The position numbers and the translations under genes are program-made. From positions 31,109 through 95,108 of the forward strand of contig JAJFFP010000037.1 in the NCBI GenBank assembly GCA_021776595.1: 64,000 nt of DNA, in the 5' to 3' direction. Shown here piece by piece: positions 18,252-27,096 of the stretch; position 1 is the stretch's first letter; the number at the start of each line of letters is the position of its first letter. The DNA is from Robiginitomaculum sp. (lineage in GTDB: Bacteria > Pseudomonadota > Alphaproteobacteria > Caulobacterales > Maricaulaceae). A model generated the notes under the pieces. The model was not told the origin of the DNA. It was given only the letters and a program-made list of their open reading frames with translations, and searched no databases.

Positions 18252-18266
18252 TTAACAACTTCTTAA
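18252..18266 (-). promoter_or_regulatory. Full CtrA box upstream of the TipN-like gene
   Basis: TTAA at 18252-18255, exactly seven bases, then TTAA at 18263-18266. This is the TTAA-N7-TTAA consensus of the cell-cycle regulator CtrA. It lies 26 bp before the ATG of the coiled-coil gene, so it would overlap the promoter or the transcription start. Confidence 0.6.
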
Positions 18267-18320
18267 TTCGCGCAAATTCACGCAAAAGGGAAGTCAAAAG
18301 CGCATCAAACCCACAAATTT

Positions 18321-19871
18321 TTAGTCCGCCGCCCAACGCAGAACCGGTGAACGGGCTGCTCTGGTCTCATCCAGACGGCGCAAGGGTGCCAGAACCGGCG
18401 CAGTGACAAAACGCTCCCGATCGCCAGATTTTGCCGCTTTGGCTAATGCCAGCAAGGTATCGGCAAAGCGATCCAGGCTCTCTTTTGATTCGGTTTCTGT
18501 TGGCTCGATCAACATCGCACCATGCACAACCAATGGGAAATACATGGTCATGGGATGATAACCCTCGTCGATCATGGCTTTGGAGAAATCCAGCGTGGTC
18601 ACGCCGGTATCTTTCAAAAACGCATCATCAAAGAGCGCTTCGTGCATACACGCGCCATCAAAGGCCGGGCTCATTTCATCGGACAGACACGCCAGCAGAT
18701 AATTGGCATTGAGCACCGCGTCTTCAGAAACCTGGCGCAACCCATCGGCCCCATGGCTCATCATATAGGCCAGTGCGCGCACGAACATGCCCATCTGTCC
18801 GTGAAAGGCACTCATACGACCGAACGGTTTTGCCTCAGATTGCGCGGCATCTTCCACCAATGTCCAGCTGTCCCCATCAGCTTTCAGATAGGGCAACGGC
18901 GCATAGGCACTAAGACGTTTGGAAAGCACCACCGGCCCGGCACCGGGTCCACCGCCGCCATGAGGCGTGGAAAAGGTCTTGTGCAGATTGATGTGCATGG
19001 CATCCACGCCAAGGTCACGCACACGCGTCTTGCCCATAATGGCGTTTAGATTCGCACCATCGCAATAAAAATACCCCCCGGCTTCATGCACAAGATCAGC
19101 AATTTCACAAATATCTCGCTCAAACAAACCGCAAGTATTGGGGTTGGTCAGCATAATGGCGGCCACATCAGGGCCAATTTTAGTGCGCAAAACGTCCATA
19201 TCCACGCGGCCGGTTACGTCCGCAGGCAATTCATCAATTTCAAACCCGCAAGCCGCCGCCGTGGCCGGATTAGTGCCGTGGGCGGATTCTGGCACCAGCA
19301 CCCGGCGGCGCGTGTCAACTTCGCCGCGATCCTTTAAGGCCTCACGGATACACATCATCCCGCACCACTCCCCGTGAGCACCGGCCTTTGGCGACAAAGC
19401 CACTGCGTCCATGCCGGTAATCGCCATCAACCAGTGTGATACTTCACCCATTAGGGCCAAAGCGCCCTGCACAGTGGATTGTGGTTGCAAGGGGTGAATA
19501 TCGGCAAAGCCCGGCAGACGCACCACTTTCTCATTGAGGCGCGGATTGTGCTTCATGGTGCACGACCCTAGCGGATACAGGCCAAGGTCAATGGCATAAT
19601 TGCGTTGTGAAAGGCGCACATAATGGCGCAAAACCTCTGGCTCGGATAAACCTGGCAGGCCGATTTTATTATCCCGCTCCAAGCCATCAAGACGGCTTTT
19701 ACAATCCGGAATCGGGGGGAAATCAACACCGCATTTCTCCAGCCCGCCTACTTCGTGCAGGAGCGGTTCCTGCTGCAACAGGCCGCGCGATCCCGAAAAC
19801 GTCTTAACATCCTGACCGGCATCATTTTGATTGGCTGGTGCCGTTGGCCGCCCTGTTGAATTCATGGCCAT
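18321..19871 (-). CDS. gcvPB: Glycine dehydrogenase (decarboxylating) subunit 2, P-protein C-terminal half
   Basis: 516 residues. PLP-dependent P-protein of the glycine cleavage system, split form. The Schiff-base lysine is in NLHKTFSTPHGGGGPG; LGLYPLGSCTMKHNP, AGAHGEWCGMM and LTNPNTCGLFE are family landmarks. With GcvPA it decarboxylates glycine and loads the aminomethyl group on GcvH lipoate. The start ATG overlaps the gcvPA stop (TGATG), indicating translational coupling that keeps the two halves stoichiometric. Last gene of the riboswitch-controlled operon. Confidence 0.98.
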   Translation of the reverse strand: MAMNSTGRPTAPANQNDAGQDVKTFSGSRGLLQQEPLLHEVGGLEKCGVDFPPIPDCKSRLDGLERDNKIGLPGLSEPEVLRHYVRLSQRNYAIDLGLYPLGSCTMKHNPRLNEKVVRLPGFADIHPLQPQSTVQGALALMGEVSHWLMAITGMDAVALSPKAGAHGEWCGMMCIREALKDRGEVDTRRRVLVPESAHGTNPATAAACGFEIDELPADVTGRVDMDVLRTKIGPDVAAIMLTNPNTCGLFERDICEIADLVHEAGGYFYCDGANLNAIMGKTRVRDLGVDAMHINLHKTFSTPHGGGGPGAGPVVLSKRLSAYAPLPYLKADGDSWTLVEDAAQSEAKPFGRMSAFHGQMGMFVRALAYMMSHGADGLRQVSEDAVLNANYLLACLSDEMSPAFDGACMHEALFDDAFLKDTGVTTLDFSKAMIDEGYHPMTMYFPLVVHGAMLIEPTETESKESLDRFADTLLALAKAAKSGDRERFVTAPVLAPLRRLDETRAARSPVLRWAAD

Positions 19872-21220
19872 CAGAGCACCTCCTGCAATGCAGTCTCAAG
19901 GGCGTCAAAGTCCGTATCCAAAGTAGTTTCGGTTACACTGATCAGCAATAGATCATCAAATTTTCCTGCACCAAAAAGGCGCGCCGCCGGTATGCCGCCC
20001 AGCACACTTTTTTTGGCCATGGCCTCGACAATTTCAGTGGCATCACCTGATACGCGCACGGTGAATTCGTTAAAGAAACTGGTATTCAATACTTCCACGC
20101 CATCAAGTGCGTTTAGCCGATCAGCCAGGGCGCAGGCGCGGGCATGGTTTAATTTTGCCAATTTTCGAAAACCTAATTCACCCAGCAAGGCCAGATGAAT
20201 GGTAAAGGCCAGTGTGCACAGCCCGGAATTGGTGCAAATGTTAGAGGTCGCCTTTTCACGCCGGATATGTTGCTCGCGTGTGGACAGGGTCAGCACATAG
20301 CCAGGCTTGCCATCGGCATCCACGGTTTGCCCGGCAAACCGCCCCGGTGCCTGACGGATGAATTTGCGATCATTCCTGCAGGCAAAAAGCCCCACATATG
20401 GCCCGCCAAAACTAAGTCCGTTGCCAATGGATTGCCCTTCAGCGGCGACAATATCGGCCCCCATTTCGCCGGGACTTTTGATCAGCCCCAATGAAACCAC
20501 CTCTGTTACGACCGCGATCAGCAATGCCCCGGCTTCGTGGGCGGCTTTGGACAAAGGCTCCAAATCCACCAGCTCACCAAATACATTGGGGTTTTGCACG
20601 ACGATACAGGCGGTGTCTTCATCCAGTGCCTCCACCATTTTGGCATCCGCACCCATGGCCGGGTCAAGCGCCTGAACACGCATGGTTTGCCCCTGCAAAG
20701 CGGTTTGCACGGTTTGCGCATATTGCGGATGCAGGCCGGGGGCGAGAACACATTTGCCGCGTCTTGTAATACGCCCGGCCATACGCACCGCTTCGGCGGT
20801 GGCGGTTGAGCCATCATAAAGCGAGGCATTGGCCACATCCATGCCAGTTAATTGCGCGACCTGTGTTTGAAATTCAAACAAGGTCTGCAATGTGCCCTGG
20901 GCGATCTCCGGCTGATATGGTGTGTAGGCGGTTAAAAATTCCGAACGCTGGATTAGATGATCCACACTGGCCGGTACATGATGGCGATAGGCACCACCAC
21001 CGCAAAAAAACGGGGCCTCACCGGCATTTAATGAACGCCCGGAAAGCGCAGTAAAATGTCGTTCCACCGCCATTTCCGTGGCATGTTCCGGCAAGTTCTC
21101 AAGCAAGCCATCAAGGCGGGCTTTTGCCGGAATATCCGCAAACAGATCGTCAATAGAGGAAACCCCGATGCGGGCCAGCATGGCTGCCCGGTCATCTTCA
21201 TTTAACGGCAAATAACGCAT
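19871..21220 (-). CDS. gcvPA: Glycine dehydrogenase (decarboxylating) subunit 1, P-protein N-terminal half
   Basis: 449 residues, typical for the split P-protein. It has the N-terminal MRYLPLNEDDRAAMLARIGV, the GGGAYRHHVPASVDHLI block and TAYTPYQPEIAQGTLQ. It forms the heterotetrameric P-protein with GcvPB. It starts 10 bp after the gcvH stop, in the middle of gcvT-gcvH-gcvPA-gcvPB. Confidence 0.98.
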   Translation of the reverse strand: MRYLPLNEDDRAAMLARIGVSSIDDLFADIPAKARLDGLLENLPEHATEMAVERHFTALSGRSLNAGEAPFFCGGGAYRHHVPASVDHLIQRSEFLTAYTPYQPEIAQGTLQTLFEFQTQVAQLTGMDVANASLYDGSTATAEAVRMAGRITRRGKCVLAPGLHPQYAQTVQTALQGQTMRVQALDPAMGADAKMVEALDEDTACIVVQNPNVFGELVDLEPLSKAAHEAGALLIAVVTEVVSLGLIKSPGEMGADIVAAEGQSIGNGLSFGGPYVGLFACRNDRKFIRQAPGRFAGQTVDADGKPGYVLTLSTREQHIRREKATSNICTNSGLCTLAFTIHLALLGELGFRKLAKLNHARACALADRLNALDGVEVLNTSFFNEFTVRVSGDATEIVEAMAKKSVLGGIPAARLFGAGKFDDLLLISVTETTLDTDFDALETALQEVL

Positions 21221-21230
21221 GCCTGATCAC

Positions 21231-21602
21231 CTATTCTCTGGTAAATTCGCCATAAGCGGCTTCATCCATCAAGCCGGACAGCTCGGACGCATCGGCAATG
21301 GTCATTTTGAAAAACCAGCCAGCGCCTTGCGCATCTTCATTGACGGTTTCCGGGGCATCTTCCAGCGCCTCATTGGCAGCGGTGATTTCGCCGCTGATCG
21401 GGGCATAAATTTCGCTGGCAGATTTAACCGATTCGACCACCGCGATGTCTTCGCCTTTTTTTACGGTTTTGCCGATTTGTGGTAATTCGACAAACACCAC
21501 ATCGCCAAGCTGGCCTGCCGCATAGGTGGAAACACCCACCGTGGCATTGCTACCTTCTACACTTAGCCATTCATGATCTTTGGTAAAATAAAGTTTACTC
21601 AT
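21231..21602 (-). CDS. gcvH: Glycine cleavage system H protein
   Basis: 123 residues from ATG 21602; a longer frame to 21683 runs into gcvT and was rejected. Lipoyl-domain fold with [10 protein letters not shown] at the N-terminus and the lipoylated lysine in [13 protein letters not shown]. GcvH carries the aminomethyl group from the P-protein to the T-protein and is then re-oxidised by the L-protein, which is not in this window. It follows gcvT by 13 bp. Confidence 0.98.
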   Translation of the reverse strand: MSKLYFTKDHEWLSVEGSNATVGVSTYAAGQLGDVVFVELPQIGKTVKKGEDIAVVESVKSASEIYAPISGEITAANEALEDAPETVNEDAQGAGWFFKMTIADASELSGLMDEAAYGEFTRE

Positions 21603-21615
21603 CTTAATACCCCTT

Positions 21616-22743
21616 TTAACCCCTGTAATAATTTTGCGGAACGAATGGTAATTTATAAACTTCTGCCGGATGCGCCTTGCCACGCACCATCAGATCAAGT
21701 TTTGTGCCCGGTTGTGCCAGATCAGTGCGCACATAGCCCATGGCCACTGGTCCGCCAAAGGTGGGGCCAAACCCACCAGAGGTGATCGTGCCCACGTGCG
21801 CACCATCAAGGTGAATATGTGTGCCCTCGCGCGCCGGGGCGCGGCCCAGCGGCTTGATACCTACGCGTTTTTGCGCCGTGCCTTCAGTCAATTCCCCTAA
21901 AATCCGCTTCGCACCCGGAAAGCCGCCGCTTTGGCGTCGTGCCTTGGGTATGGCCCAATTCAGAGAGGCTTCAACCGGGCTGCGATGCTCATCAAAATCA
22001 TGACCAGAGAGGCACAGGCCCGCTTCAAGGCGCAGACTGTCCCGCGCCCCCAGCCCGATCGGTTTCACCAGCTTGTTTTTAAGAAGCAGCCGCGCCAGAT
22101 CCTCGGCGACACCGGCTTTTACAGAGATTTCAAAGCCGTCCTCGCCAGTATAGCCTGAACGGCTGATATGACATTCAATGCCGCCAATTCTAGTGGCTTT
22201 GGATTGCATAAAAACCATATCGCACGAATCATCGCAAAGTGGTTGCAGAACTTCGGCAGTTTTGGGTCCCTGCACCGCGATCAGCGCCCGGTCAGCCGCT
22301 GTTTCCAGGCGAACCCCATCAGGTAACTGGGATTCGATCTGGGCAAAGTCTTCTTTTTTGAAAGCTGCATTGACCACGATCATCAGCCAGCCTTCAAAAT
22401 GCGGATGGATGGATCGCGTGACCATCAGGTCATCCATAATCCCGCCTTCATCCGTCAAGAGCAGCGTATAGCGTTGCTGCCCCGGCTTCAGGTTGACAAA
22501 ATCACCGGGCATCAACGCTTCCAGCGCTCGCGCCGTAGTTTCATGATCCGGGCCGACCACAAAAGCCTGCCCCATATGCGAAACATCAAACAGGCCACAA
22601 TTAGCGCGGGTCCATTTATGTTCTTTTAGTATGCCATCGGGGAATTGCACCGGCATGGCATAACCAGCAAACGGCACCATTTTGCCGCCCAGTTCTTCCA
22701 TAAGCGACGCTAGCGGTGTGCGTTGTAAACCATCTTGTTGCAT
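21616..22743 (-). CDS. gcvT: Glycine cleavage system T protein (aminomethyltransferase)
   Basis: 375 residues. It transfers the methylene unit from GcvH to tetrahydrofolate, releasing ammonia. Landmarks are [27 protein letters not shown] with the conserved Asp, [13 protein letters not shown] and the C-terminal GPVAMGYVR barrel. First gene of the operon, 45 bp downstream of the tandem glycine aptamers. Confidence 0.98.
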   Translation of the reverse strand: MQQDGLQRTPLASLMEELGGKMVPFAGYAMPVQFPDGILKEHKWTRANCGLFDVSHMGQAFVVGPDHETTARALEALMPGDFVNLKPGQQRYTLLLTDEGGIMDDLMVTRSIHPHFEGWLMIVVNAAFKKEDFAQIESQLPDGVRLETAADRALIAVQGPKTAEVLQPLCDDSCDMVFMQSKATRIGGIECHISRSGYTGEDGFEISVKAGVAEDLARLLLKNKLVKPIGLGARDSLRLEAGLCLSGHDFDEHRSPVEASLNWAIPKARRQSGGFPGAKRILGELTEGTAQKRVGIKPLGRAPAREGTHIHLDGAHVGTITSGGFGPTFGGPVAMGYVRTDLAQPGTKLDLMVRGKAHPAEVYKLPFVPQNYYRG

Positions 22744-22747
22744 TGTC

Positions 22748-22775
22748 TGCCCCGACAGTATGACCCCGGCGTAAA
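22748..22775 (-). promoter_or_regulatory. Candidate expression platform of the glycine riboswitch
   Basis: Between the second aptamer and gcvT the transcript can form CCGGC/GCCGG around a seven-base loop, and CTGTC...CAG can enclose the GGGG just upstream of the gcvT ATG. No U-run follows either stem, so control at the level of translation initiation is more likely than termination. This is inferred by eye, not from folding. Confidence 0.35.
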
Positions 22776-22787
22776 CTGCCGGAGGCC

Positions 22788-22982
22788 CCCGCTGTCCTGG
22801 TACCTGAGAGATTCACAAAAGCCGCATTATTGCGTCCCTATGCTTACTCCTTCGGTGCGACACTAAATGCCGCTTTCCAGCGTGCCGATCCCTTCGCGGT
22901 CCTTGGTGCCTGAGAGTTTCCGGGGCGGTTGCTCCTTCGGCGCCAGCTTTGTCTTTTGGAGGCTGGACTCTCCCGCGAAGAT
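22788..22982 (-). ncRNA. Tandem glycine riboswitch
   Basis: Read on the minus strand, aptamer 1 (about 22982-22893) has GCGGGAGAGTCC, GCGCCGAAGGAGCAACCGCC and AACTCTCAGGCACCAAGGACCGC. After a short linker, aptamer 2 (about 22888-22788) has GGCACGCTGGAAAGCGG, CGCACCGAAGGAGTAAGC and AATCTCTCAGGTACCAGGACAGCG. These are the conserved elements of the gcvT RNA family in its usual two-aptamer form. It lies directly upstream of gcvT and should raise expression of the cleavage operon when glycine is abundant. The second aptamer has GAAAG where GAGAG is usual. Confidence 0.95.
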
Positions 22983-23068
22983 CGTTCTGGTCGGCGCCAA
23001 ACAAAACGTGCGCTGATGGCGGTGCATTAACACGGGCAATCGGGGGCGGCAATGGCCAGTGTGGGCGA

Positions 23069-23341
23069 TCAGCGAAAATAATCCCAGATGGAAAGCAGGC
23101 CCAGCACAAGAAAGATCAGACCGGCAATCAAGGACAATGGCAACTTTTCCAGCCAGTCCTGTGCCGCTTTACCCAACAGTACCGCCAGCGCACTGGACAG
23201 CACCAGTGCGGCGGCCGAGGCCACAAACACATACCAGCGATTGACCTCTTCCCTGGCGGAAAAGGCCAAAGTGGCAATTTGCGTTTTATCCCCAAGTTCT
23301 GCCAGAAAAATGGCGGCAAAAATAATCAGATAACGTTCCAC
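23069..23341 (-). CDS. Half-size TMEM165/GDT1 (UPF0016) family membrane protein
   Basis: 90 residues from GTG 23341. It holds one copy of the family repeat: LAELGDKTQIATLAFSA in the first helix, then two further membrane helices. Full-length GDT1 proteins are two such repeats in antiparallel arrangement and transport Mn2+ or Ca2+ (MneA/MneP relatives). A one-repeat protein would have to dimerise or pair with a second half encoded elsewhere. It lies just upstream, in transcription direction away, of the glycine riboswitch and has 96 bp free on its 5' side, where I found no yybP-ykoY element. Confidence 0.85.
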   Translation of the reverse strand: MERYLIIFAAIFLAELGDKTQIATLAFSAREEVNRWYVFVASAAALVLSSALAVLLGKAAQDWLEKLPLSLIAGLIFLVLGLLSIWDYFR

Positions 23342-23437
23342 TGAGCAGGCCTTTCATTGTGAAAGTCCTGCCTATCCCTGCCTTGGAAGATAATCAACCA
23401 CGGCCTGTCCTGATTGATTATTTAAGGAAAACCCTGA

Positions 23438-24040
23438 TCAGGATTTTGACTTTCTGTATTTATCGTTCAGCCCAATCCCGGCCAGGATCATTGGCAGTAT
23501 TTTTTCCAGCCGCCGCTCTTTGGTTGTGGCTTGCTTTGCTTCACTGATATAGTCGGCATATTCGCGTTTCAGACCCGGACGCAAGGCATCAAACGCATCT
23601 TTCATCGTTTCATCCAAAGACAAGACTGTCGATAATTCGTATGGAATGACAATTGGTTTATTGCGTTCTGGCGTTATTGATTTCCCGGCTTTTGCCAGAT
23701 CAATCGCTTCATGAATATAGGCTGTTACCAAACCACTATCGATATTTTCCATTGACGCCATACGCCATTGGCGCAGCGCTCTGGTTTTGCCTTCCTGTGC
23801 ATTGATGAGGACTTTGTTTTTGTCAGCCAATAATACGCCCTGATGGAACCAGAGACCAAAATAATCCTTAAACGCGCCAAGTCCGACAATATTTTTCCCG
23901 TCAAAAGTATAACAGGGCGCACCCCATTTTATTTTCTCAACCAACTCGGTGCCACACAAAATCTCTCGCAAGGCCAACACTTCATTCTGCCAGTTGCGAG
24001 GCGTATTGAAATACTCATCAGGTGTTTTTTTGGCGTTCAT
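23438..24040 (-). CDS. DUF1801/YdeI-like (OmpD-associated) protein
   Basis: 200 residues from ATG 24040 with AGGA close upstream. The N-terminal DUF1801 domain (about residues 15-120: EKIKWGAPCYTFDGKNI, GLWFHQGVLL) is followed by a YdeI-type C-terminal segment (about 140-200: IVIPYEL, LSLDETMKDAFDALRPGLKREYADYISEAK, ERRLEKI). Relatives in Salmonella and E. coli protect against polymyxin and are called bacteriocin-protection proteins. The mechanism is unknown. The mutL stop lies 17 bp upstream of its ATG, so the two may be co-transcribed. Confidence 0.85.
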   Translation of the reverse strand: MNAKKTPDEYFNTPRNWQNEVLALREILCGTELVEKIKWGAPCYTFDGKNIVGLGAFKDYFGLWFHQGVLLADKNKVLINAQEGKTRALRQWRMASMENIDSGLVTAYIHEAIDLAKAGKSITPERNKPIVIPYELSTVLSLDETMKDAFDALRPGLKREYADYISEAKQATTKERRLEKILPMILAGIGLNDKYRKSKS

Positions 24041-24056
24041 ATCCTGCAGCCTCCCA

Positions 24057-25853
24057 TTACCGCCTTCCAAACAGCCGCTCTATGTCTTTCAGTTTCAGCT
24101 CAACATAGGTTGGGCGGCCATGATTACACTGGCCCGAATGCGGCGTGGCCTCCATCTGACGCAGCAGCGCATTCATTTCAGTGGCATTTAATCTTCTCCC
24201 GGCACGCACAGAGCCATGACAGGCCATGCTTGAACAAACTTCCTCCAGGCGTTCTTTAAGCGACAGCGCGCTGTCAAACTCGGCCAGATCATCAGCCAGA
24301 TCGCGCACCAGACGCGCTGCATCCACATTGCCCAAGAGCGTCGGCGTTTCACGCACCGCAATGGCCCCGGTGCCAAAGGCCTCGATGGACAGGCCAAGCT
24401 CGGAAAGTTCTTCGGCGCGGACCAGCACACGGGCGGCACTGGCCTCATCCAGTTCAACAATTTCGGGCACCAGCAAGGCCTGCGCCGCCACGCCAGAAGC
24501 GGCCAGTGCCTTTTTCATTTCTTCATAGACAAGGCGCTCATGGGCGGCGTGTTGATCGACAATGACGATACCATCTTGCGTTTGTGTCACAATATAGGTT
24601 TCGTGGACCTGTGCCCGCGCGGCCCCAAGGGGAAGATGCTGGGTTTCTTCCGGTCGCACCGCCTCCGGCATTTCATGATGCGCCGAAGGGGCATCAAAGG
24701 CAGAAAAGCGCGCATTTTCTGCAAAAGACGGTCTGGGAGCGCTCTGGTGTGGCCATGCCGCCGATGGTGAGTAATCCTGCCCTTCTGGCCGCGCCCGACC
24801 CAGCGCAAAGCCCGCCGTTGTCGTCGACGCCCGGTGCCCGGCACCTGCCAGCCCATGACGCAAAGCGCCCACAATCAGGCCGCGCACCAGCCCCGGATCG
24901 GCAAAGCGAACCTCTGCCTTGGCCGGATGCACATTGACATCCACCTGATGCGGATCAAGATCAACAAAAAGCGCCAGCACCGGATGACGATCCCGCGCCA
25001 GAAAATCTGCATAGGCCCCACGCACGGCCCCGTGCAGTAATTTATCGCGCACCGGACGGCCATTAACGAACAAATACTGGTGTCGCGCCGAACCCTGATT
25101 ATAGGTCGGCAGGCCGGCAAAACCGGTAATGCGCACCCCTTCGCGGACCTGATCAATTTCGATGGCATTCTCGCCAAAATCCCGGCCCAATATATCGTCA
25201 AGCCGGGCTAGGCGCGCTGTCTCGTCCCCGCCCCTGGCCATCAGGCGAAGTGAAGTGCGCCCATTATTCGACAGGGTAAAAGCCACATCGGGGCGGGCCA
25301 TGGCCAGACGCTTGATGACGTCCGATATGGCCATGCTTTCGGCGCGCTCGGATTTAAGAAATTTCAGACGGGCCGGCACCGCAAAGAAAAGATCACGCAC
25401 TTCGATAAGGGTGCCGCTAAGGCCCAATGGCGGGGCCGGTTCCGGCCCGCTTTGCTGTCCGCCTTGCAGGCGCAAGGCCCAGGCGTCCTTGCCAGCGCGC
25501 CGGGAGGTGATGCAAAGCCGGGCAACAGAGCCAATACTGGGCAGTGCCTCACCACGAAACCCCATGGTAGAGATGGCCAGCAAATCCCAGCTTCCATCCT
25601 CCGCCGGGGCCAGCTTTGAGGTCGCATGGCGCTCGACCGCCAAAAGTAATTCCTCTTGGCTCATCCCGTGGCCATCATCATTGATGACTATGCGCGCCTT
25701 GCCGCCTTCTTCAATGGTGACCTCTACGCTTTGCGCCTGCGCATCCAGCGCATTTTCCACCAATTCCTTAACCACGCTGGCCGGGCGTTCGACCACCTCG
25801 CCAGCGGCGATGCGGTTTATGGTTTCGGGGGGCAGTCGGCGGATAATGCTCAT
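24057..25853 (-). CDS. mutL: DNA mismatch repair protein MutL
   Basis: 598 residues. The N-terminal GHKL ATPase has [18 protein letters not shown] and [10 protein letters not shown]. The central domain follows, then a Pro/Ala-rich linker (about 330-400) and the C-terminal dimerisation domain. The C-terminal domain carries the endonuclease motif DQHA(X)2E(X)4E as [13 protein letters not shown], so this MutL should nick DNA itself, as expected in a bacterium without MutH. It is divergent from the arsR-type gene with 85 bp between. Confidence 0.98.
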   Translation of the reverse strand: MSIIRRLPPETINRIAAGEVVERPASVVKELVENALDAQAQSVEVTIEEGGKARIVINDDGHGMSQEELLLAVERHATSKLAPAEDGSWDLLAISTMGFRGEALPSIGSVARLCITSRRAGKDAWALRLQGGQQSGPEPAPPLGLSGTLIEVRDLFFAVPARLKFLKSERAESMAISDVIKRLAMARPDVAFTLSNNGRTSLRLMARGGDETARLARLDDILGRDFGENAIEIDQVREGVRITGFAGLPTYNQGSARHQYLFVNGRPVRDKLLHGAVRGAYADFLARDRHPVLALFVDLDPHQVDVNVHPAKAEVRFADPGLVRGLIVGALRHGLAGAGHRASTTTAGFALGRARPEGQDYSPSAAWPHQSAPRPSFAENARFSAFDAPSAHHEMPEAVRPEETQHLPLGAARAQVHETYIVTQTQDGIVIVDQHAAHERLVYEEMKKALAASGVAAQALLVPEIVELDEASAARVLVRAEELSELGLSIEAFGTGAIAVRETPTLLGNVDAARLVRDLADDLAEFDSALSLKERLEEVCSSMACHGSVRAGRRLNATEMNALLRQMEATPHSGQCNHGRPTYVELKLKDIERLFGRR

Positions 25854-25938
25854 GGGGTATATGTTGCCGTGCTGGGCATAGGCGTCAAGAGAGGGGGACG
25901 GAATTTGACAAAGGTAAGGTTTTTTAATACATAACCAT

Positions 25939-26286
25939 ATGGCTATATATCAACATCAACTTGATCTGGTTTTTGGGGCGCTGTCAGACACCACCCGGCG
26001 TGGCATATTGGCACAATTGTCAGAGGGTGAATGCAATGTCTCATCTCTGGCAAAACCTTACAATATTTCTCAACCTGCCGTTTCTAAACACTTACGAGTG
26101 CTGGAGCGTGCCGGCCTTATCAAGCGCACTAAAAAAGGACGTGAAAATTATATTCGCGTAAATGCCGATATCGCCCGACAAGCTCGCGACTGGATTACTT
26201 ACTATACTAAATTCTGGACCAGACAATTTGATACTGTCGAAGAATATCTTGAAAGAAATGAGGCTAAATATGAGCACGAAAACTAA
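25939..26286 (+). CDS. ArsR-family transcriptional regulator
   Basis: 115 residues. Winged helix with [22 protein letters not shown] and the recognition helix [19 protein letters not shown]. No cysteine metal site is visible, placing it in the SRPBCC-associated branch rather than the metal sensors. Its stop overlaps the start of the SRPBCC gene by 17 bp. It is likely the repressor of its own three-gene operon. Confidence 0.93.
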   Translation: MAIYQHQLDLVFGALSDTTRRGILAQLSEGECNVSSLAKPYNISQPAVSKHLRVLERAGLIKRTKKGRENYIRVNADIARQARDWITYYTKFWTRQFDTVEEYLERNEAKYEHEN

Positions 26287-26731
26287 TTTTGAAAACGGCA
26301 CCTTGATCGTAACACGCATATATAATGCGTCGCGCGAAGCGGTGTTTGATGCATGGGTCAACACTGCCAAAGTTGAGCAATGGTGGGGGTGCGCCGACAC
26401 AACCAATGTAAAGTCAGAAATTGAGCCACTTGTTGGTGGCAAATTCGTCCATGAGATGACCCTAAAAGGGAAGCATATTATTCCCGGAAATGCTGTATTT
26501 ACTGAATTTTATCCTCCGGCGCGACTAGCCTATGCCTCCGGTGATGCCAATGATCCCATGTCGGTTTCAGTAGAGTTTATCGAAGTGGATAGCGGTACAC
26601 TCGTGCGTCTTGTCCATACCGGCATTCCCGACATGCGGGTTGAAGGCGATGTTGAACTTAGTGAAATCATCCGGGGTGGCTGGACGGCCGCCTTTGGCAA
26701 GCTGTGTGTATTTATGGAAAAACAGGAGTAA
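26270..26731 (+). CDS. SRPBCC (AHSA1-like) domain protein
   Basis: 153 residues from ATG 26270; the longer frame from 26162 is inside arsR. Landmarks are IVTRIYNASREAVFDAWVNTAKVEQWWG at the start and a C-terminal GGWTAAFGKLCVFME helix, which close a hydrophobic cavity in the START/Bet v1-like fold. Ligand unknown. Pairs of arsR and AHSA1 genes are very common and are often linked to stress or small-molecule sensing. Confidence 0.9.
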   Translation: MSTKTNFENGTLIVTRIYNASREAVFDAWVNTAKVEQWWGCADTTNVKSEIEPLVGGKFVHEMTLKGKHIIPGNAVFTEFYPPARLAYASGDANDPMSVSVEFIEVDSGTLVRLVHTGIPDMRVEGDVELSEIIRGGWTAAFGKLCVFMEKQE

Positions 26732-26740
26732 TGTCATTCC

Positions 26741-27070
26741 ATGACTGATACTGGCCACGATCCAACTATGCCCATCCGTGCCAAAGCGGCGAGTTTTGCC
26801 AATGTTGTTGAAGGCACGGCTTGTTCGCAGACCTCATTCAAGGTGAAACAGAATGCCTTTTTGTTTATCGGCATACAGGTCGGTCGCTATAAAGCCATGT
26901 TCAAACTAAAGGCCTCGCGCGGTCAGGCCGCCGAACTGGCAACAAAAGAACCAGATTGTTATGCCATTGGTACTGGGGTATGGGCGACGGTTCGATTTAC
27001 AGAGGAAAAGCCCTTACCAAAGAAAGTTTGGGAAAAATGGCTCAATGAAAGTTATCAACTGTGCTTGTGA
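26741..27070 (+). CDS. MmcQ/YjbR-like small protein
   Basis: 109 residues from ATG 26741 with AGGAG twelve bases upstream. The pattern FKVKQNAFLFIG, YKAMFKLKAS, a central TGVWATVRFTEEKPLPKKVW and a final helix (WLNESYQLCL) fits the YjbR/CyaY-like fold. Function unknown. Third gene of the arsR-SRPBCC operon, nine bp after the SRPBCC stop. Confidence 0.75.
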   Translation: MTDTGHDPTMPIRAKAASFANVVEGTACSQTSFKVKQNAFLFIGIQVGRYKAMFKLKASRGQAAELATKEPDCYAIGTGVWATVRFTEEKPLPKKVWEKWLNESYQLCL

Positions 27071-27096
27071 ATTAAAAAAGAACACTCATTCACTCG

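Noticed and set aside
23342..23437. yybP-ykoY manganese riboswitch before the GDT1 gene
   Set aside because: I looked because GDT1/MntP genes often have one, but the conserved loop sequences are not visible.
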